A stretch of DNA of 64,000 nucleotides from Aestuariivivens marinum. GTDB taxonomy: Bacteria; Bacteroidota; Bacteroidia; Flavobacteriales; Flavobacteriaceae. Each line of letters begins with the position of its first letter. Position 1 is the stretch's first letter. The notes beneath the pieces were generated by a model. That model made no database searches. It worked only from the letters and a program-made list of their open reading frames with translations, and was not told where the DNA came from. The DNA is taken from contig NZ_JAKMCR010000007.1 of assembly GCF_022662175.1 (NCBI RefSeq), forward strand, positions 32,208 through 96,207, in the 5' to 3' direction. The position numbers and the translations under genes were made by a program. Shown here piece by piece: positions 46,924 to 54,911 of this stretch.

Positions 46924-47089
46924 CAGCAGAAAAGGCCAGCACGATAGTGCCAGGCCTTTTTGTTTTTGGGAGCTAAAGCTTGCTTTGCAGCGACCTAAAA
47001 CAAAAAGAGCGATAAACGCTTCAGCGTTCAGGTCTTTTCTATTGTCACGGCCCCCCAACGCAGATTCTGTAAATCTCGATCTCGCTACA
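46875..47089. repeat. 215-bp direct repeat, left copy, beginning in tRNA-Met
   Basis: This segment, which starts at the anticodon arm of tRNA-Met and ends in a second copy of the tRNA tail, recurs almost unchanged at 54981-55195, exactly 8106 bp further on. It contains a 19-bp core (AAATCTCGATCTCGCTACA) at 46907-46925 and again at 47071-47089. The core is the 3' end of the tRNA, the typical attB of tyrosine integrases. Differences between the two copies are only a few substitutions. Confidence 0.92.
46930..46961 (+). terminator. Rho-independent terminator of tRNA-Met
   Basis: GGCC then A then GCAC pair with GTGC then CA then GGCC around the loop GATA, with flanking A and T runs. It lies directly behind the tRNA and is included in the 215-bp repeat. 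Confidence 0.85.
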
Positions 47090-47141
47090 ATTCTTAAATC
47101 ACCCAAAACAAACAGTTTAGTTCACTCTAAACCGTTTTTTT
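46962..47141. other. Remainder of the left repeat and a terminator-like hairpin
   Basis: No coding capacity. It holds the rest of the repeated segment (a small hairpin AACGCT-TCAGCGTT and the second att core to 47089) and, at about 47109-47141, AAACAGTTTAG and CTAAACCGTTT followed by seven T: a second terminator-like hairpin with one mismatch. Confidence 0.6.
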
Positions 47142-47357
47142 ATGCTAACATTAAAAGAGTTTCTTACATTTAAACACGGAAATGAACAAGATTTGGGACA
47201 AAATTCAGAACACAAAAAAGTTTTTTCCGCTCCTAAAATTTACACCGCCAAAGGAGACTTATCAAAACGATAATATGTATATTTTTCCTTCAGGAATCCT
47301 GAAACAAGCAGACTGACCAGAATGAAAAACATTTATGGCAAGATCAATAGTTATTAG
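47142..47357 (+). pseudogene. Fossil N-terminus of a tyrosine integrase
   Basis: From ATG 47142, 43 codons end in PKIYTAKGDLSKR and a stop (47271-47273). In the same frame it continues YVYFSFRNPETSRLTRMKNI and YGKINSY before a second stop (47355). Flavobacterial phage-type integrases start with the motif PxIYTAxGDLSKRWYVYxSFRNPxT followed by MKNIYG, so the TAA stands exactly in place of the Trp codon, and the rest of the gene is missing. It lies 53 bp behind the att core, the normal place of the integrase of a tRNA island. It shows that the island was once mobile. Confidence 0.72.
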
Positions 47358-47387
47358 CAAATTTATTTAGGTTAAATATTCCTTACT

Positions 47388-47576
47388 TTATTTTCGCTCC
47401 CAATCGGTAACGGGTTTCATAAAATGAATCCAGATCATAGCAATAATTGGCATTAAAAAACCAAAAAGCCCCCAACCACCCTGACCTCTATTTAATTCCT
47501 TAGCTTTATTTACACAAACAATAATACCTACAACTCTTATAACAAGTTGTATAATGGCAAAAGCACCATCTTCCAT
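47388..47576 (-). CDS. Small two-helix membrane protein
   Basis: A 62-residue protein with helices at about residues 6-24 and 35-53 linked by a loop (KAKELNRGQGGWG), and a short basic end. No family is known to me. It ends a tight minus-strand unit with the J-domain-like gene (4-bp gap). The organisation suggests a joint role with the two upstream island genes. Confidence 0.65.
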   Translation of the reverse strand: MEDGAFAIIQLVIRVVGIIVCVNKAKELNRGQGGWGLFGFLMPIIAMIWIHFMKPVTDWERK

Positions 47577-47580
47577 TTTA

Positions 47581-48015
47581 TTAGTCTTTAAAATTAATAT
47601 TCAAGCTTTCTTGGGCCTGATTCTTTAATTCCTGTAATCGCCCATAATTTCTTTTGTTTTTTGTTATTTCTTGAAATAGCTCTTCTGAGATTTGATGTTT
47701 TTCAGAACCTATAAATTTATCAGGGTGACAAGCTCTACTCAACACCTTGTATAAATCCCGTGCTCCATTAATACTATTCATAAGATTATCCATGTCAATT
47801 TGAGTGGTTGGTTTTCCTTTTATGTCTCTTTTAGATATTTCACTTAATGGTAACTTTGATTGCTTTTTTTTAAGCCTAAAAATCAAAACTATGATGAAGG
47901 TTAATTCCAATAGAGCAATCCAAAACCATAGCGAATAAGATCCATTTGTCGTGTTGGTTAATGTATCTCCAATTTGGGATACTTCTTCTATTACCAAACT
48001 ATCTCTTATTTGCAT
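47581..48015 (-). CDS. Membrane-anchored protein with a J-domain-like HPD motif
   Basis: A 144-residue protein: a short N-terminus, one transmembrane helix at about 29-48 (LWFWIALLELTFIIVLIF), then a charged region and, at about residues 88-110, LYKVLSRACHPDKFIGSE. HPD preceded by a helix and followed by basic residues is the hallmark of DnaJ-type J-domains that stimulate Hsp70 ATPase. The domain is short and diverged, so a true co-chaperone role is an inference. Being membrane-bound and located on an island is unusual for a J-domain protein. The gene ends 10 bp after the next upstream gene. Confidence 0.6.
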   Translation of the reverse strand: MQIRDSLVIEEVSQIGDTLTNTTNGSYSLWFWIALLELTFIIVLIFRLKKKQSKLPLSEISKRDIKGKPTTQIDMDNLMNSINGARDLYKVLSRACHPDKFIGSEKHQISEELFQEITKNKRNYGRLQELKNQAQESLNINFKD

Positions 48016-48025
48016 AATGTTTTGT

Positions 48026-48421
48026 TTAATCTATAAAACCACCAATATTAGCATGATCCTGTAGTTTCCATTTCAAACCTAAAAATCCTCTATTAGAATG
48101 CACTTCTAAAGTATCCCAACCTAACGATATCATCCTTCTTATCAACTCCTCGTTATCTAATATTACACGCCCAATTTCTATTAACTCCAACCTTTCCAAT
48201 GTGCGCCCTGACAAGGCTTTGATTCTAAAACCACCACCCATCCATTTAGAAAACGCATGTCGATAGGCACTTTCACCACGTGTAATTTTAGCTTCTAAAA
48301 GTGTTGGCGCTACACCAGTTATAAAAGAATGCTTTGCTGCCCTGTTAAAATTCTTAATTAATCGATATCTTTCTGCCAATTCTCCAAACCAGTCAGCAAT
48401 TTCAATTATTTTATACCACAT
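48026..48421 (-). CDS. Hypothetical island protein, 131 aa
   Basis: A soluble, mixed alpha/beta protein without recognised domain. The N-terminal half is helical and basic; residues 55-70 read YRHAFSKWMGGGFRIK and 90-110 contain LIRRMISLGWDTLEVHSNRG. It sits between the lipoprotein and the J-domain-like gene on the minus strand with a 43-bp and a 10-bp gap, so it is in the same transcript. Function is unknown. Confidence 0.6.
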   Translation of the reverse strand: MWYKIIEIADWFGELAERYRLIKNFNRAAKHSFITGVAPTLLEAKITRGESAYRHAFSKWMGGGFRIKALSGRTLERLELIEIGRVILDNEELIRRMISLGWDTLEVHSNRGFLGLKWKLQDHANIGGFID

Positions 48422-48464
48422 ATCAATTAATATATTCTTTTAAAATTAACATGATGATAACAAC

Positions 48465-49178
48465 TTATTTTCTCATTTCAGCTACGAGTTTTTTAGTCGC
48501 ATTCCCTATAAATTCTTCTAGAACATTCCGTTCCACTCCTTCATAAGCTTGAATCCCTTTCTTTTTCAAGAGCTTCATTTCCTTGGCGTAATCCTTAGCA
48601 GACTTAGATATCACACAACCATCAACGCAAGGGGTAAAATTAAACCTATAAACCCCGGCAAATTCGTTAGAATTTATAAGTACAATTTTAAATTCAACGG
48701 ATGCTCCATATTCTCGACGCTTGCGATATTTATCGACTTTTTCATTATCATTTTTATCGTAATATTTATTGGTCTCATACAATACTTTTGGATCTAATTT
48801 TGTAAGTTCAATTATTAAATCGGTATCTGACTTTTCCTTTAATTTTTGATAATCAATATTGTTATCGTCGTTACCTATAATTTGATTGAAAAGCTGTCTG
48901 TCTCGAACCACAAATCCACTAGCTAACAATTGATTTTCAATAGCATTATACAAATAGTCGTAATCTTCTTTCGGGGCTTTTTTATTTTCGGTTTCAGTTA
49001 CCGCAAAAGAGGTTTGTGGTATTCTCAAAACTACCTTTGGGTTTTTACTAGTAGTCAAAAATGACTTCAGTGTTTCGGTTTTTACAATATCATCTGGTTT
49101 TTGTGAAAACTTTAGAATTTTAGTTGAATAGCAACCTGTAACTAAAGGAATGGCTAATAGGATTAATAGTTTTTTCAT
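48465..49178 (-). CDS. Lipoprotein of the island operon
   Basis: A 237-residue protein with an N-terminal lipobox (MKKLLILLAIPLVTGC, Cys16). The mature part has alternating strands and helices and ends in VERNVLEEFIGNATKKLVAE, which looks like a coiled amphipathic helix. A region with KYYDKNDNEKVDKYRKRREY is strongly charged. No domain is known to me. It is the first gene of the minus-strand unit 49178-47388, which may work as a membrane complex with the J-domain-like protein. Confidence 0.65.
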   Translation of the reverse strand: MKKLLILLAIPLVTGCYSTKILKFSQKPDDIVKTETLKSFLTTSKNPKVVLRIPQTSFAVTETENKKAPKEDYDYLYNAIENQLLASGFVVRDRQLFNQIIGNDDNNIDYQKLKEKSDTDLIIELTKLDPKVLYETNKYYDKNDNEKVDKYRKRREYGASVEFKIVLINSNEFAGVYRFNFTPCVDGCVISKSAKDYAKEMKLLKKKGIQAYEGVERNVLEEFIGNATKKLVAEMRK

Positions 49179-49251
49179 GAGTAATAATTCTTTTTAATTC
49201 ATTATCAAACCTATGCCAATTGAATAAAAAGTCCTTACGGCTTTCCGCATA

Positions 49252-49290
49252 CAAAAAAAACTCTGCATCCATATAAGAATGCAGAGTTTA
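49252..49290 (-). terminator. Terminator of the histidine kinase/response regulator operon
   Basis: On the minus strand ACTCTGCAT pairs with ATGCAGAGT and is followed by eight T. It stands behind the response regulator (ends 49384) and in front of the lipoprotein promoter. Confidence 0.8.
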
Positions 49291-49383
49291 TAAAATTCTC
49301 CCTTAAAAGAATTAATTAATAGCATTACAATATTAAATCAAATGTTATTAACTTCATTACGGGTTTCCGGAATTACCTTAAAA

Positions 49384-50049
49384 TTATATAAGTCCTATAT
49401 CTTTACCTATGGCAACCAAATGAATCGTATTGTTTGCAGAGAATTGTATTTTAAGTTTATTGAGTCGTTTCTCAATAGAACTTAAGCTGCATGGAGAAAT
49501 TTTTTTTTGTTTAAAATCTAGACTAATCTCTTCTTGCGATTTTCCTAAGGCAAGATTACGAAGTAACAAAATATCAAAATCATCAATATCCAAAGTCGTT
49601 TTATTGGTAAGAGCCTGTGATACTTGTTGGGAAGTAAAAACCCTATCTTCATAGACTTCTTTAACTGCTTTTGACAATTCTTCCAGACCCTTTCTACCCT
49701 TACAGACATATGCATTGACATTGTACTGACTTATTAACCGCCTTACTTTTTGAAGCCGGTCTTCAATAGAATACACAATAATTTTAAGGTTAGGGATTTC
49801 CTTTCTTAAAACTTTAATTAAATCTTCTCCAGAAGGGTATTTTTGAGTTCTGTGATCTTCTTTAAAAGATAAGTCCGTAATTAACAAATCATAAGGATCT
49901 TTATCTAAAATTCCCTTTTTTATTCTTAGATAAGCATCATCGCAGTACTCCACACGTTCAACATTATTGAGCCCTAATGTTTTTGCTATAGTTAATACAC
50001 CTAAATTGATGCTTCCAAGATCATCCGCAACTAACACTTTTTTGAACAT
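49384..50049 (-). CDS. Response regulator with receiver and HTH domains
   Basis: A 221-residue regulator. The receiver domain (residues about 1-125) has VLVADD at 5-10, the phospho-accepting Asp in LLITDLSFKED at about 58, and a Lys in VCKGRKG at about 118. The C-terminal part (155-220), with FDILLLRNLALGKSQEEISL and SSIEKRLNKLKIQF, is a LuxR-like HTH with one helix altered. The start is 2 bp behind the kinase stop, so the two are translated together. The target is unknown. Confidence 0.88.
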   Translation of the reverse strand: MFKKVLVADDLGSINLGVLTIAKTLGLNNVERVEYCDDAYLRIKKGILDKDPYDLLITDLSFKEDHRTQKYPSGEDLIKVLRKEIPNLKIIVYSIEDRLQKVRRLISQYNVNAYVCKGRKGLEELSKAVKEVYEDRVFTSQQVSQALTNKTTLDIDDFDILLLRNLALGKSQEEISLDFKQKKISPCSLSSIEKRLNKLKIQFSANNTIHLVAIGKDIGLI

Positions 50050-50051
50050 AA

Positions 50052-51713
50052 CTACAATGTAATTTTTGCTTTAAACCCGTTTTCAGGTTCAGACTCAAAA
50101 GTAATAGTTCCATTTACGTCCTGAATACGGTTTTCCGTATTTCGAAGACCGTTTTGCTTTTTAAAATCACATCCAATTCCATTATCACTATAAGTAACCA
50201 TTAAACCCCCTTGTATTTTTTCAAATGAAATAACTACAAAAGATGCCATACTGTGCTTCTTCATATTGGTCATTAACTCTTGAAGCACCCTATACAAAGC
50301 CATTTTCTTTAAATTAGATGTTGATGTCCAATTTATGGTTTTCAAATTTTTAGTAAGTACTTGTACTTTATCATTATTATAGTCCTGAAATAAATTGGTT
50401 AAGACCATTCCAAAATCTTCATCTAGGTTAATTGATTCATTTTCTTTTGATATATCCCTAGTTTTATTGTAGATATGCTCTAAGTCATCAAGAAAATCTT
50501 CTTCATGTCTAACATCACTTTGAAGTTTGGACATGACTTGATAAACATCGTTAGCCACTTCATCATGAATTTTTTTTGAGATTCTCTTTTCAGTCTTATA
50601 TACCTGAAAAAGCCGATCCCTTTTATGCTTCGTCTTTAAAAAGAAATACAAAAACACCAAAAGCAACAATAATGTAAGTCCGGTAAAGAAATATAAAAGG
50701 GAAAGTCGTTTTTGTTTTTCTACTTCAATCTGGCTTTCTTTAAACTTCTTTTCAGTTTCATTAATATTATATTTAATAGCTGCATAGTTATTTTCTTTAG
50801 CAAGTCTATCAGACTCTATAGAAGAACTAATATCTATGTAGTCTTTAAATTCACGGCTGTCCTCCTGTTCCAATGCCAATTTTATAGCCTCCAATTTGTA
50901 CACCGAACTATTAATAGCATCAGATAAATTTTTTACTTTACTAACATATGTTTGTGCGTTCAATTTATCATCTACACTAATATAATAAAGAGCTAAGTGC
51001 CTATAACTTGAAAATAGACCAATTAAGTCTTTCGACTTTTCTCTCATACCAAGCGCCATTTCTATATTTTGTAAACCATTTGTGTCACCGATCATTAACT
51101 GATAATACCCTAGGTTATCAAAATAATTAGCCTTTATATTAGAATCTTCAACGGTCAGCACCTTTGAATAATATGGAGTGAGCTGGTCAATGGCATTTTG
51201 AAAATGATTCTGATCGGCTTCCAAATTCGCCATATTAGTGATAATGGCTATTTTGTCAATTAGAGTGTTATCTAACTCTAACGCTTTTTTATAGAAAAAC
51301 ATGGCGTTATCATAATCCTTAATTTTTCTATAAAGCATGCCCAATTGATTATTTAGTCGTTTTTTGGGTTCTGTAGCACTAATATCATCAAGCCTACTTA
51401 AAAGATTTAAGGCTTTAATAGTAGTAGCTTCACTTTCATAATAAAGCCCCAGTTTAAATTGTCCATACGAAATTAGTTCCAAGTTATAGGCAGCACTGGC
51501 ATAATCATTATTAATAAGAGCAGTTTTTGAAGCCTTTTCAAAAAAATCAAACGCCCTAGCAGTTATCGATACATCTTTTATCTCTCTGATGGATTGGTAA
51601 TAGATTGTAGTACTATCTTGAATATTCTGTGTAATTGATGCCTGAATCTTACTAAAGAAACCATTAATTAACAAAAGTGATAAAAAAAGGAATGAAATTC
51701 GCAATGTTTTCAT
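50052..51713 (-). CDS. TPR-containing sensor histidine kinase
   Basis: A 553-residue membrane-bound kinase. It begins with an export signal (MKTLRISFLFLSLLLINGFF), then periplasmic TPR repeats at about residues 50-300 (AMFFYKKALELDNTLIDKIA and neighbours), a transmembrane helix at about 340-361, and a HisKA_3-type dimerisation region with HDEVANDVYQVMSKLQ (His about 385). The ATPase domain follows (ELMTNMKKHSMASFVVI, DNGIGCDFKKQNGLRNTENR). These NarL-type pairs with TPR sensors are typical for Bacteroidota. The response regulator is next in the operon. Confidence 0.9.
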   Translation of the reverse strand: MKTLRISFLFLSLLLINGFFSKIQASITQNIQDSTTIYYQSIREIKDVSITARAFDFFEKASKTALINNDYASAAYNLELISYGQFKLGLYYESEATTIKALNLLSRLDDISATEPKKRLNNQLGMLYRKIKDYDNAMFFYKKALELDNTLIDKIAIITNMANLEADQNHFQNAIDQLTPYYSKVLTVEDSNIKANYFDNLGYYQLMIGDTNGLQNIEMALGMREKSKDLIGLFSSYRHLALYYISVDDKLNAQTYVSKVKNLSDAINSSVYKLEAIKLALEQEDSREFKDYIDISSSIESDRLAKENNYAAIKYNINETEKKFKESQIEVEKQKRLSLLYFFTGLTLLLLLVFLYFFLKTKHKRDRLFQVYKTEKRISKKIHDEVANDVYQVMSKLQSDVRHEEDFLDDLEHIYNKTRDISKENESINLDEDFGMVLTNLFQDYNNDKVQVLTKNLKTINWTSTSNLKKMALYRVLQELMTNMKKHSMASFVVISFEKIQGGLMVTYSDNGIGCDFKKQNGLRNTENRIQDVNGTITFESEPENGFKAKITL

Positions 51714-51754
51714 TCCTCTAAAATAGTAACTATTTTTTGTTTCTATGGATCTTT

Positions 51755-51922
51755 TTATCCACCTCCGCTAGGTGGTGGCGGTGGAGGAATTGGACTGTCA
51801 TCTCCACAACAAGCTACCTCTTCTGGTCCGGTTAAACTATCTCCAGACACGCTGTTTGGAGTGCAAGAAAACACTGCCATATTAAGGAATGTTAAAAGCA
51901 TTATTACATTTATTTTTTTCAT
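51755..51922 (-). CDS. 55-residue proline-rich lipoprotein
   Basis: From ATG 51922 to TAA 51755. The N-terminus MKKINVIMLLTFLNMAVFSC ends in a lipobox-like FSC (Cys20), followed by TPNSVSGDSLTGPEEVACCG and a tail of six prolines and three glycines (PPPPPPSGGG). Two adjacent Cys (CC) could form a disulfide or bind metal. It lies 41 bp upstream of the histidine kinase on the same strand, so it is probably co-transcribed. A signalling or sensing partner of the TPR domain is a guess. The protein is too short for most gene finders. Confidence 0.6.
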   Translation of the reverse strand: MKKINVIMLLTFLNMAVFSCTPNSVSGDSLTGPEEVACCGDDSPIPPPPPPSGGG

Positions 51923-51949
51923 CTTTAACGATTTTAAAATTGAACAATA

Positions 51950-52137
51950 GTGTTGCTCTCCGACCTGATCGGATTATTGAGGTTGGCAACACGAAAACAT
52001 GGAAGAGACGTCTCTCTTCATTGGGAAGTAATGGAGCGCATAAGTAAAGTGTATTAGCACTTCCCTGAGAATACTACTCTACTTAGCTACTCCTGTTTGA
52101 TTAATCTTCGCACGCCCTGCGAGTCGGGCAATTAATC
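51950..52137 (-). ncRNA. Four-hairpin structured leader or small RNA
   Basis: Four successive inverted repeats with no coding potential: GTGTTGC/GCAACAC (51950-51992, enclosing CCGA/TCGG), GAAGAGA/TCTCTTC (52002-52019, loop CGTC), GGGAAGT/ACTTCCC (52023-52065), and GATTAAT/ATTAATC (52099-52137, enclosing GCACGCC and GGGC). The stretch is more GC-rich than its surroundings. Its minus-strand end is 28 bases before the 55-aa lipoprotein start, so it fits a 5' leader of the lipoprotein/kinase operon. Strand is a deduction from position; the structure as such does not tell. Confidence 0.45.
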
Positions 52138-52257
52138 GATATAAATAAAAAAAATATGGTTTGGAACTATTGGAAAAATCTTGGAAGTTACTTGGAAATA
52201 ATGGGGAAATGGATTTTCATTTAATTTCTTTAATTTTAATCCCAAACACTGGCCGTT
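52138..52257. other. AT-rich spacer without gene
   Basis: This is the rest of the 335-bp gap between the minus-strand lipoprotein and the + strand gene at 52258. It is AT-rich, with no clear promoter motif. It must hold divergent promoters. Confidence 0.4.
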
Positions 52258-52935
52258 ATGCACAAAAAACTGATCATTGATGCTTTTGAAAAAACCAAAA
52301 ATGATTTAATACAGGAGGGAATAAATAAACCTTCTAAAGTTTCTATTTCTGAAAGGCTATCAGATTATATTTCTGAACACACTTTGACCCAATTAGGAGA
52401 GCGACGTTTTAGAGATTATTATGACGAAGCGATATCCATTAATGAAAAAGAAGGGGTAGATATAAAAATTCAGCAATATGAGGTTGTAACAGGATTAGCG
52501 CAATTTTTGGGATATCCCAGCTATACAGATTACATATCTAGACAAAAGAAAAAGAATTATAAAGTCTTCTTTTATTTAACCGGAGTTTTAGTTTTGGTAA
52601 TTATTCTTCTAGCTATTTTAAATTCAGATTCTACCTGCTGGATGGAATGGAAAGAAGATCATTATGAAAAGGCGGATTTTGATGCCGATAAACTGAGCCA
52701 GGGAACCTTAAAGGTTTGTAAAGAAGATAGACTTCAAAATTTCAGAAAAATTGAAACTCCAAATTGTGACACACCCTATTTTAAAGGTGATGGGGCTGTA
52801 AATATTTGGTATGGAAAAAACTTAAAAGGAGAAATTGAAGTTTTTACTTCTTTGGGACTACACCCGGAAACAGGAAAGACATTAAAACCCATTACTAAAT
52901 ATATTATTACGAAATATTTGTGTGAAGAATTTTAG
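52258..52935 (+). CDS. Membrane-anchored protein of unknown function
   Basis: A 225-residue protein. The N-terminal cytoplasmic part has AFEKTKNDLIQEGINKPSKV and LAQFLGYPSYTDYISRQKKK (helical, possibly DNA- or protein-binding), then one helix at about 103-121 (VFFYLTGVLVLVIILLAIL), and an extracytoplasmic region with FTSLGLHPETGKTLKPITKY and KYLCEEF at the end. This ending is seen in other Flavobacteriaceae proteins without a named role. The last 24 bp belong to the direct repeat that flanks the fic gene. Confidence 0.65.
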   Translation: MHKKLIIDAFEKTKNDLIQEGINKPSKVSISERLSDYISEHTLTQLGERRFRDYYDEAISINEKEGVDIKIQQYEVVTGLAQFLGYPSYTDYISRQKKKNYKVFFYLTGVLVLVIILLAILNSDSTCWMEWKEDHYEKADFDADKLSQGTLKVCKEDRLQNFRKIETPNCDTPYFKGDGAVNIWYGKNLKGEIEVFTSLGLHPETGKTLKPITKYIITKYLCEEF

Positions 52936-53039
52936 CCCATTTGAACAAATCAGATTATGATATCTTCCATATAAAGTGTATATTTCAAATAAATAATTAT
53001 TATAACAATAGTGAACACAAAACTGAACACGTTTTGGAA
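52912..53039. repeat. Direct repeat, left copy, flanking fic
   Basis: A 128-bp segment that starts in the final codons of the preceding gene and recurs as a 126-bp copy at 54786-54911. Both share a start AAATATTTGTGTGAAGAATT, an AT-rich middle, and an end with AACACAAAACTGAACACGTT. The repeats bracket the fic gene, as expected for insertion by recombination or duplication of a gene with its flanks. Confidence 0.85.
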
Positions 53040-53071
53040 ACTTTGTTCTAATATGGCTTCAGATTGCTTGG

Positions 53072-54613
53072 TCATTCAGTATCTAAAAAAATTTCTTGAT
53101 AAGTTTCTTCTATGGTTTTAACCTCATTGTCATTCAATTCTGAAAATTCTTTTTTCAAGGCACGTTTTGATAGTGTACCATTATTCTGTTCTAAGAACCG
53201 CACTAATATGGCAACCATTTTGTCTGGCATTTCAAATTCATCATCAATGAAGCGCTTAAACTCATCATATTTCAATAAATAGTTTACTTCCTGTGGAATA
53301 ACACGGTTTAAGGTGTCATCAACACAATCATATAAGAACTCAGCTTGTTTGGTTGCATCGAAATAACGATAAAAATCTATTGTGTCATTCAGTACTTCCA
53401 CATTATGGCTTTCAGTTTCTTTCCATTCAATAAGATCTAGTAAAGGATGCGAATAACTTTCTAAGGTAATTCTATAATCGTCAATATGGTCTAGAATAGA
53501 TGCTGATACCGGAAAAATGACGCCTTGTTTTGTAAATTCCTTTTTAGCTAAAATATGATGTATGAGGTATCGATGTAATCTGCCATTACCATCTTCAAAA
53601 GGATGTATGAAAACAAATCCAAAAGCAATGGATGCCGATGCTAAAACTGCATCATAAGAATCATCTTGTATTATGCTATTGGTATAGACCAGGCCATTTA
53701 AAAGCGATTCTAAATCCTCACTCTTTGCCGATATGTGTTCCGGAATTGGCGCACCTGTACTTCTATCATGTTCACCAACAAAACCTCCTTCATTTCTCAA
53801 TCCTAATTTTACAAACCTTGCGTTTTCAATTACAATTTGTTGTAACCGCTCGAGTTCTGCTATACTTAATGGTTTGCTGCCAGCTTGCCCAATGGCTTTC
53901 CCCCAACGCATAGCTCTATTGGTTCCAGGATTTTCTTGTTCTATTGTAAATGATGCTTTTGAATCTTTTAACAATAAAAATGAAGAAGCTCGTTGCAATA
54001 CATCTGCATGTATACTATTTAAATACTCATTTTTTTGCTCTGACAGGTTTGCGTTTATATACCTGTCTAATTTTTCTGTTCTAAATATAAGCGGACAAAA
54101 TTCTTTTGTTCCTGGAAGATTATTTATAATTCTATGACGAGAGGATTTTATACCTGTAATGGCGTATTGTAATTTATCATCTAACAGTGATACATAATTA
54201 CCAGTGCTTAAATCTGGAATATCCAGTTGCTCTTCTAATAACCACTCATATAAAAACCAAAGCTTTCTGCTGTATTGGCCAAGCATCTCGGATGTTATTA
54301 TTTCAGTTATCTGCGTTTTATCAACGGTAACAAATAGCTGTTTTAAGACTAATAGATTTACACCCTCATATTTTAAGGCAAATACAAGTTGTTTGTATAA
54401 GCTGTTTTCTGGTTTATGCCTTGGTGTAAACACCTGCCAATGCGTAGTTGTATAACGACGCTTTTTGGAACTTATCAGAGATAATGTTTCAGGTAAAGGC
54501 ACTTGTAGTGTATGCGCTTCAATTATGGCACCATAGCCTACTAATGTACCTTCTTCCGGTGCTTGCCTTCCGTGAAAAACAGTTATTTTAAGTGAATAAT
54601 CTTTATTATCCAT
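53072..54613 (-). CDS. fic: Fic family protein
   Basis: A 513-residue protein with a Fic domain at about residues 200-370: the active-site motif is HPFEDGNGRLHRYL (His about 354), fully intact, which transfers AMP from ATP to a target side chain in many Fic enzymes. DRSTGAPIPEHISAK is the upstream flap region. The N-terminal part resembles a Fic/DUF4172-like domain and the C-terminus has a winged-helix-like end (GTLSKRALKKEFSELNDNEV). ATG 54613 is chosen because codons upstream to 54679 are made of repeated units. Inhibitory-helix status is unclear. Fic proteins act in toxin-antitoxin or stress roles; there is no separate antitoxin gene nearby. Confidence 0.88.
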   Translation of the reverse strand: MDNKDYSLKITVFHGRQAPEEGTLVGYGAIIEAHTLQVPLPETLSLISSKKRRYTTTHWQVFTPRHKPENSLYKQLVFALKYEGVNLLVLKQLFVTVDKTQITEIITSEMLGQYSRKLWFLYEWLLEEQLDIPDLSTGNYVSLLDDKLQYAITGIKSSRHRIINNLPGTKEFCPLIFRTEKLDRYINANLSEQKNEYLNSIHADVLQRASSFLLLKDSKASFTIEQENPGTNRAMRWGKAIGQAGSKPLSIAELERLQQIVIENARFVKLGLRNEGGFVGEHDRSTGAPIPEHISAKSEDLESLLNGLVYTNSIIQDDSYDAVLASASIAFGFVFIHPFEDGNGRLHRYLIHHILAKKEFTKQGVIFPVSASILDHIDDYRITLESYSHPLLDLIEWKETESHNVEVLNDTIDFYRYFDATKQAEFLYDCVDDTLNRVIPQEVNYLLKYDEFKRFIDDEFEMPDKMVAILVRFLEQNNGTLSKRALKKEFSELNDNEVKTIEETYQEIFLDTE

Positions 54614-54620
54614 GGTTGAT

Positions 54621-54712
54621 GGTGAAAAATGTTTATTTCCAAATATAGGTGAAAAACATTTATAATTGGTGAAAAACATTTGTTTTTTAAACTATTTAGT
54701 GAAAAACATTTA
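54621..54712 (-). promoter_or_regulatory. Four operator-like direct repeats upstream of fic
   Basis: GGTGAAAAATGTTTA at 54621, GGTGAAAAACATTTA at 54648, GGTGAAAAACATTTG at 54668 and AGTGAAAAACATTTA at 54698 are four near-identical 13- to 15-bp units in the same orientation at spacings of 27, 20 and 30 bp, directly in front of the fic start. Such arrays are typical for binding of a repressor; autoregulation by the winged-helix tail of Fic is one possibility. Confidence 0.6.
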
Positions 54713-54785
54713 TTTTAAACAAGTATTTGCTGTAACAGTCCATTTTTTAAGTTTTGAGTTAATAAATCTGTTTTCCATTATATTC

Positions 54786-54911
54786 AAATATTTGTGTGAA
54801 GAATTTTAGGCAATCTGAACAAATCAAATTATGATATCTTCAATATAAAATGTATATTTAAAATAATTAATGAATAACAACAGTGAACACAAAACTGAAC
54901 ACGTTTTGGAA
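54786..54911. repeat. Direct repeat, right copy, flanking fic
   Basis: A 126-bp copy of 52912-53039 with a few substitutions and gaps. It again contains the last codons of the 52258 gene, here without the gene in front of them. This means the fic segment (53040-54785) was inserted or duplicated next to that gene. Confidence 0.85.

Noticed and set aside
46985..47173. Open frame of 62 codons in the left tRNA-tail repeat, with a related frame at 55091-55405
   Set aside because: It lies in non-coding repeated DNA with hairpins, the right copy diverges in its C-terminal part, and no protein family is recognisable.
52140..52257. Promoter of the + strand gene at 52258
   Set aside because: No TAnnTTTG with a TTTG at 19-20 bp could be found.
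53632..54137. Two + strand frames opposite fic
   Set aside because: Shadow frames; fic has an intact active site on the other strand.
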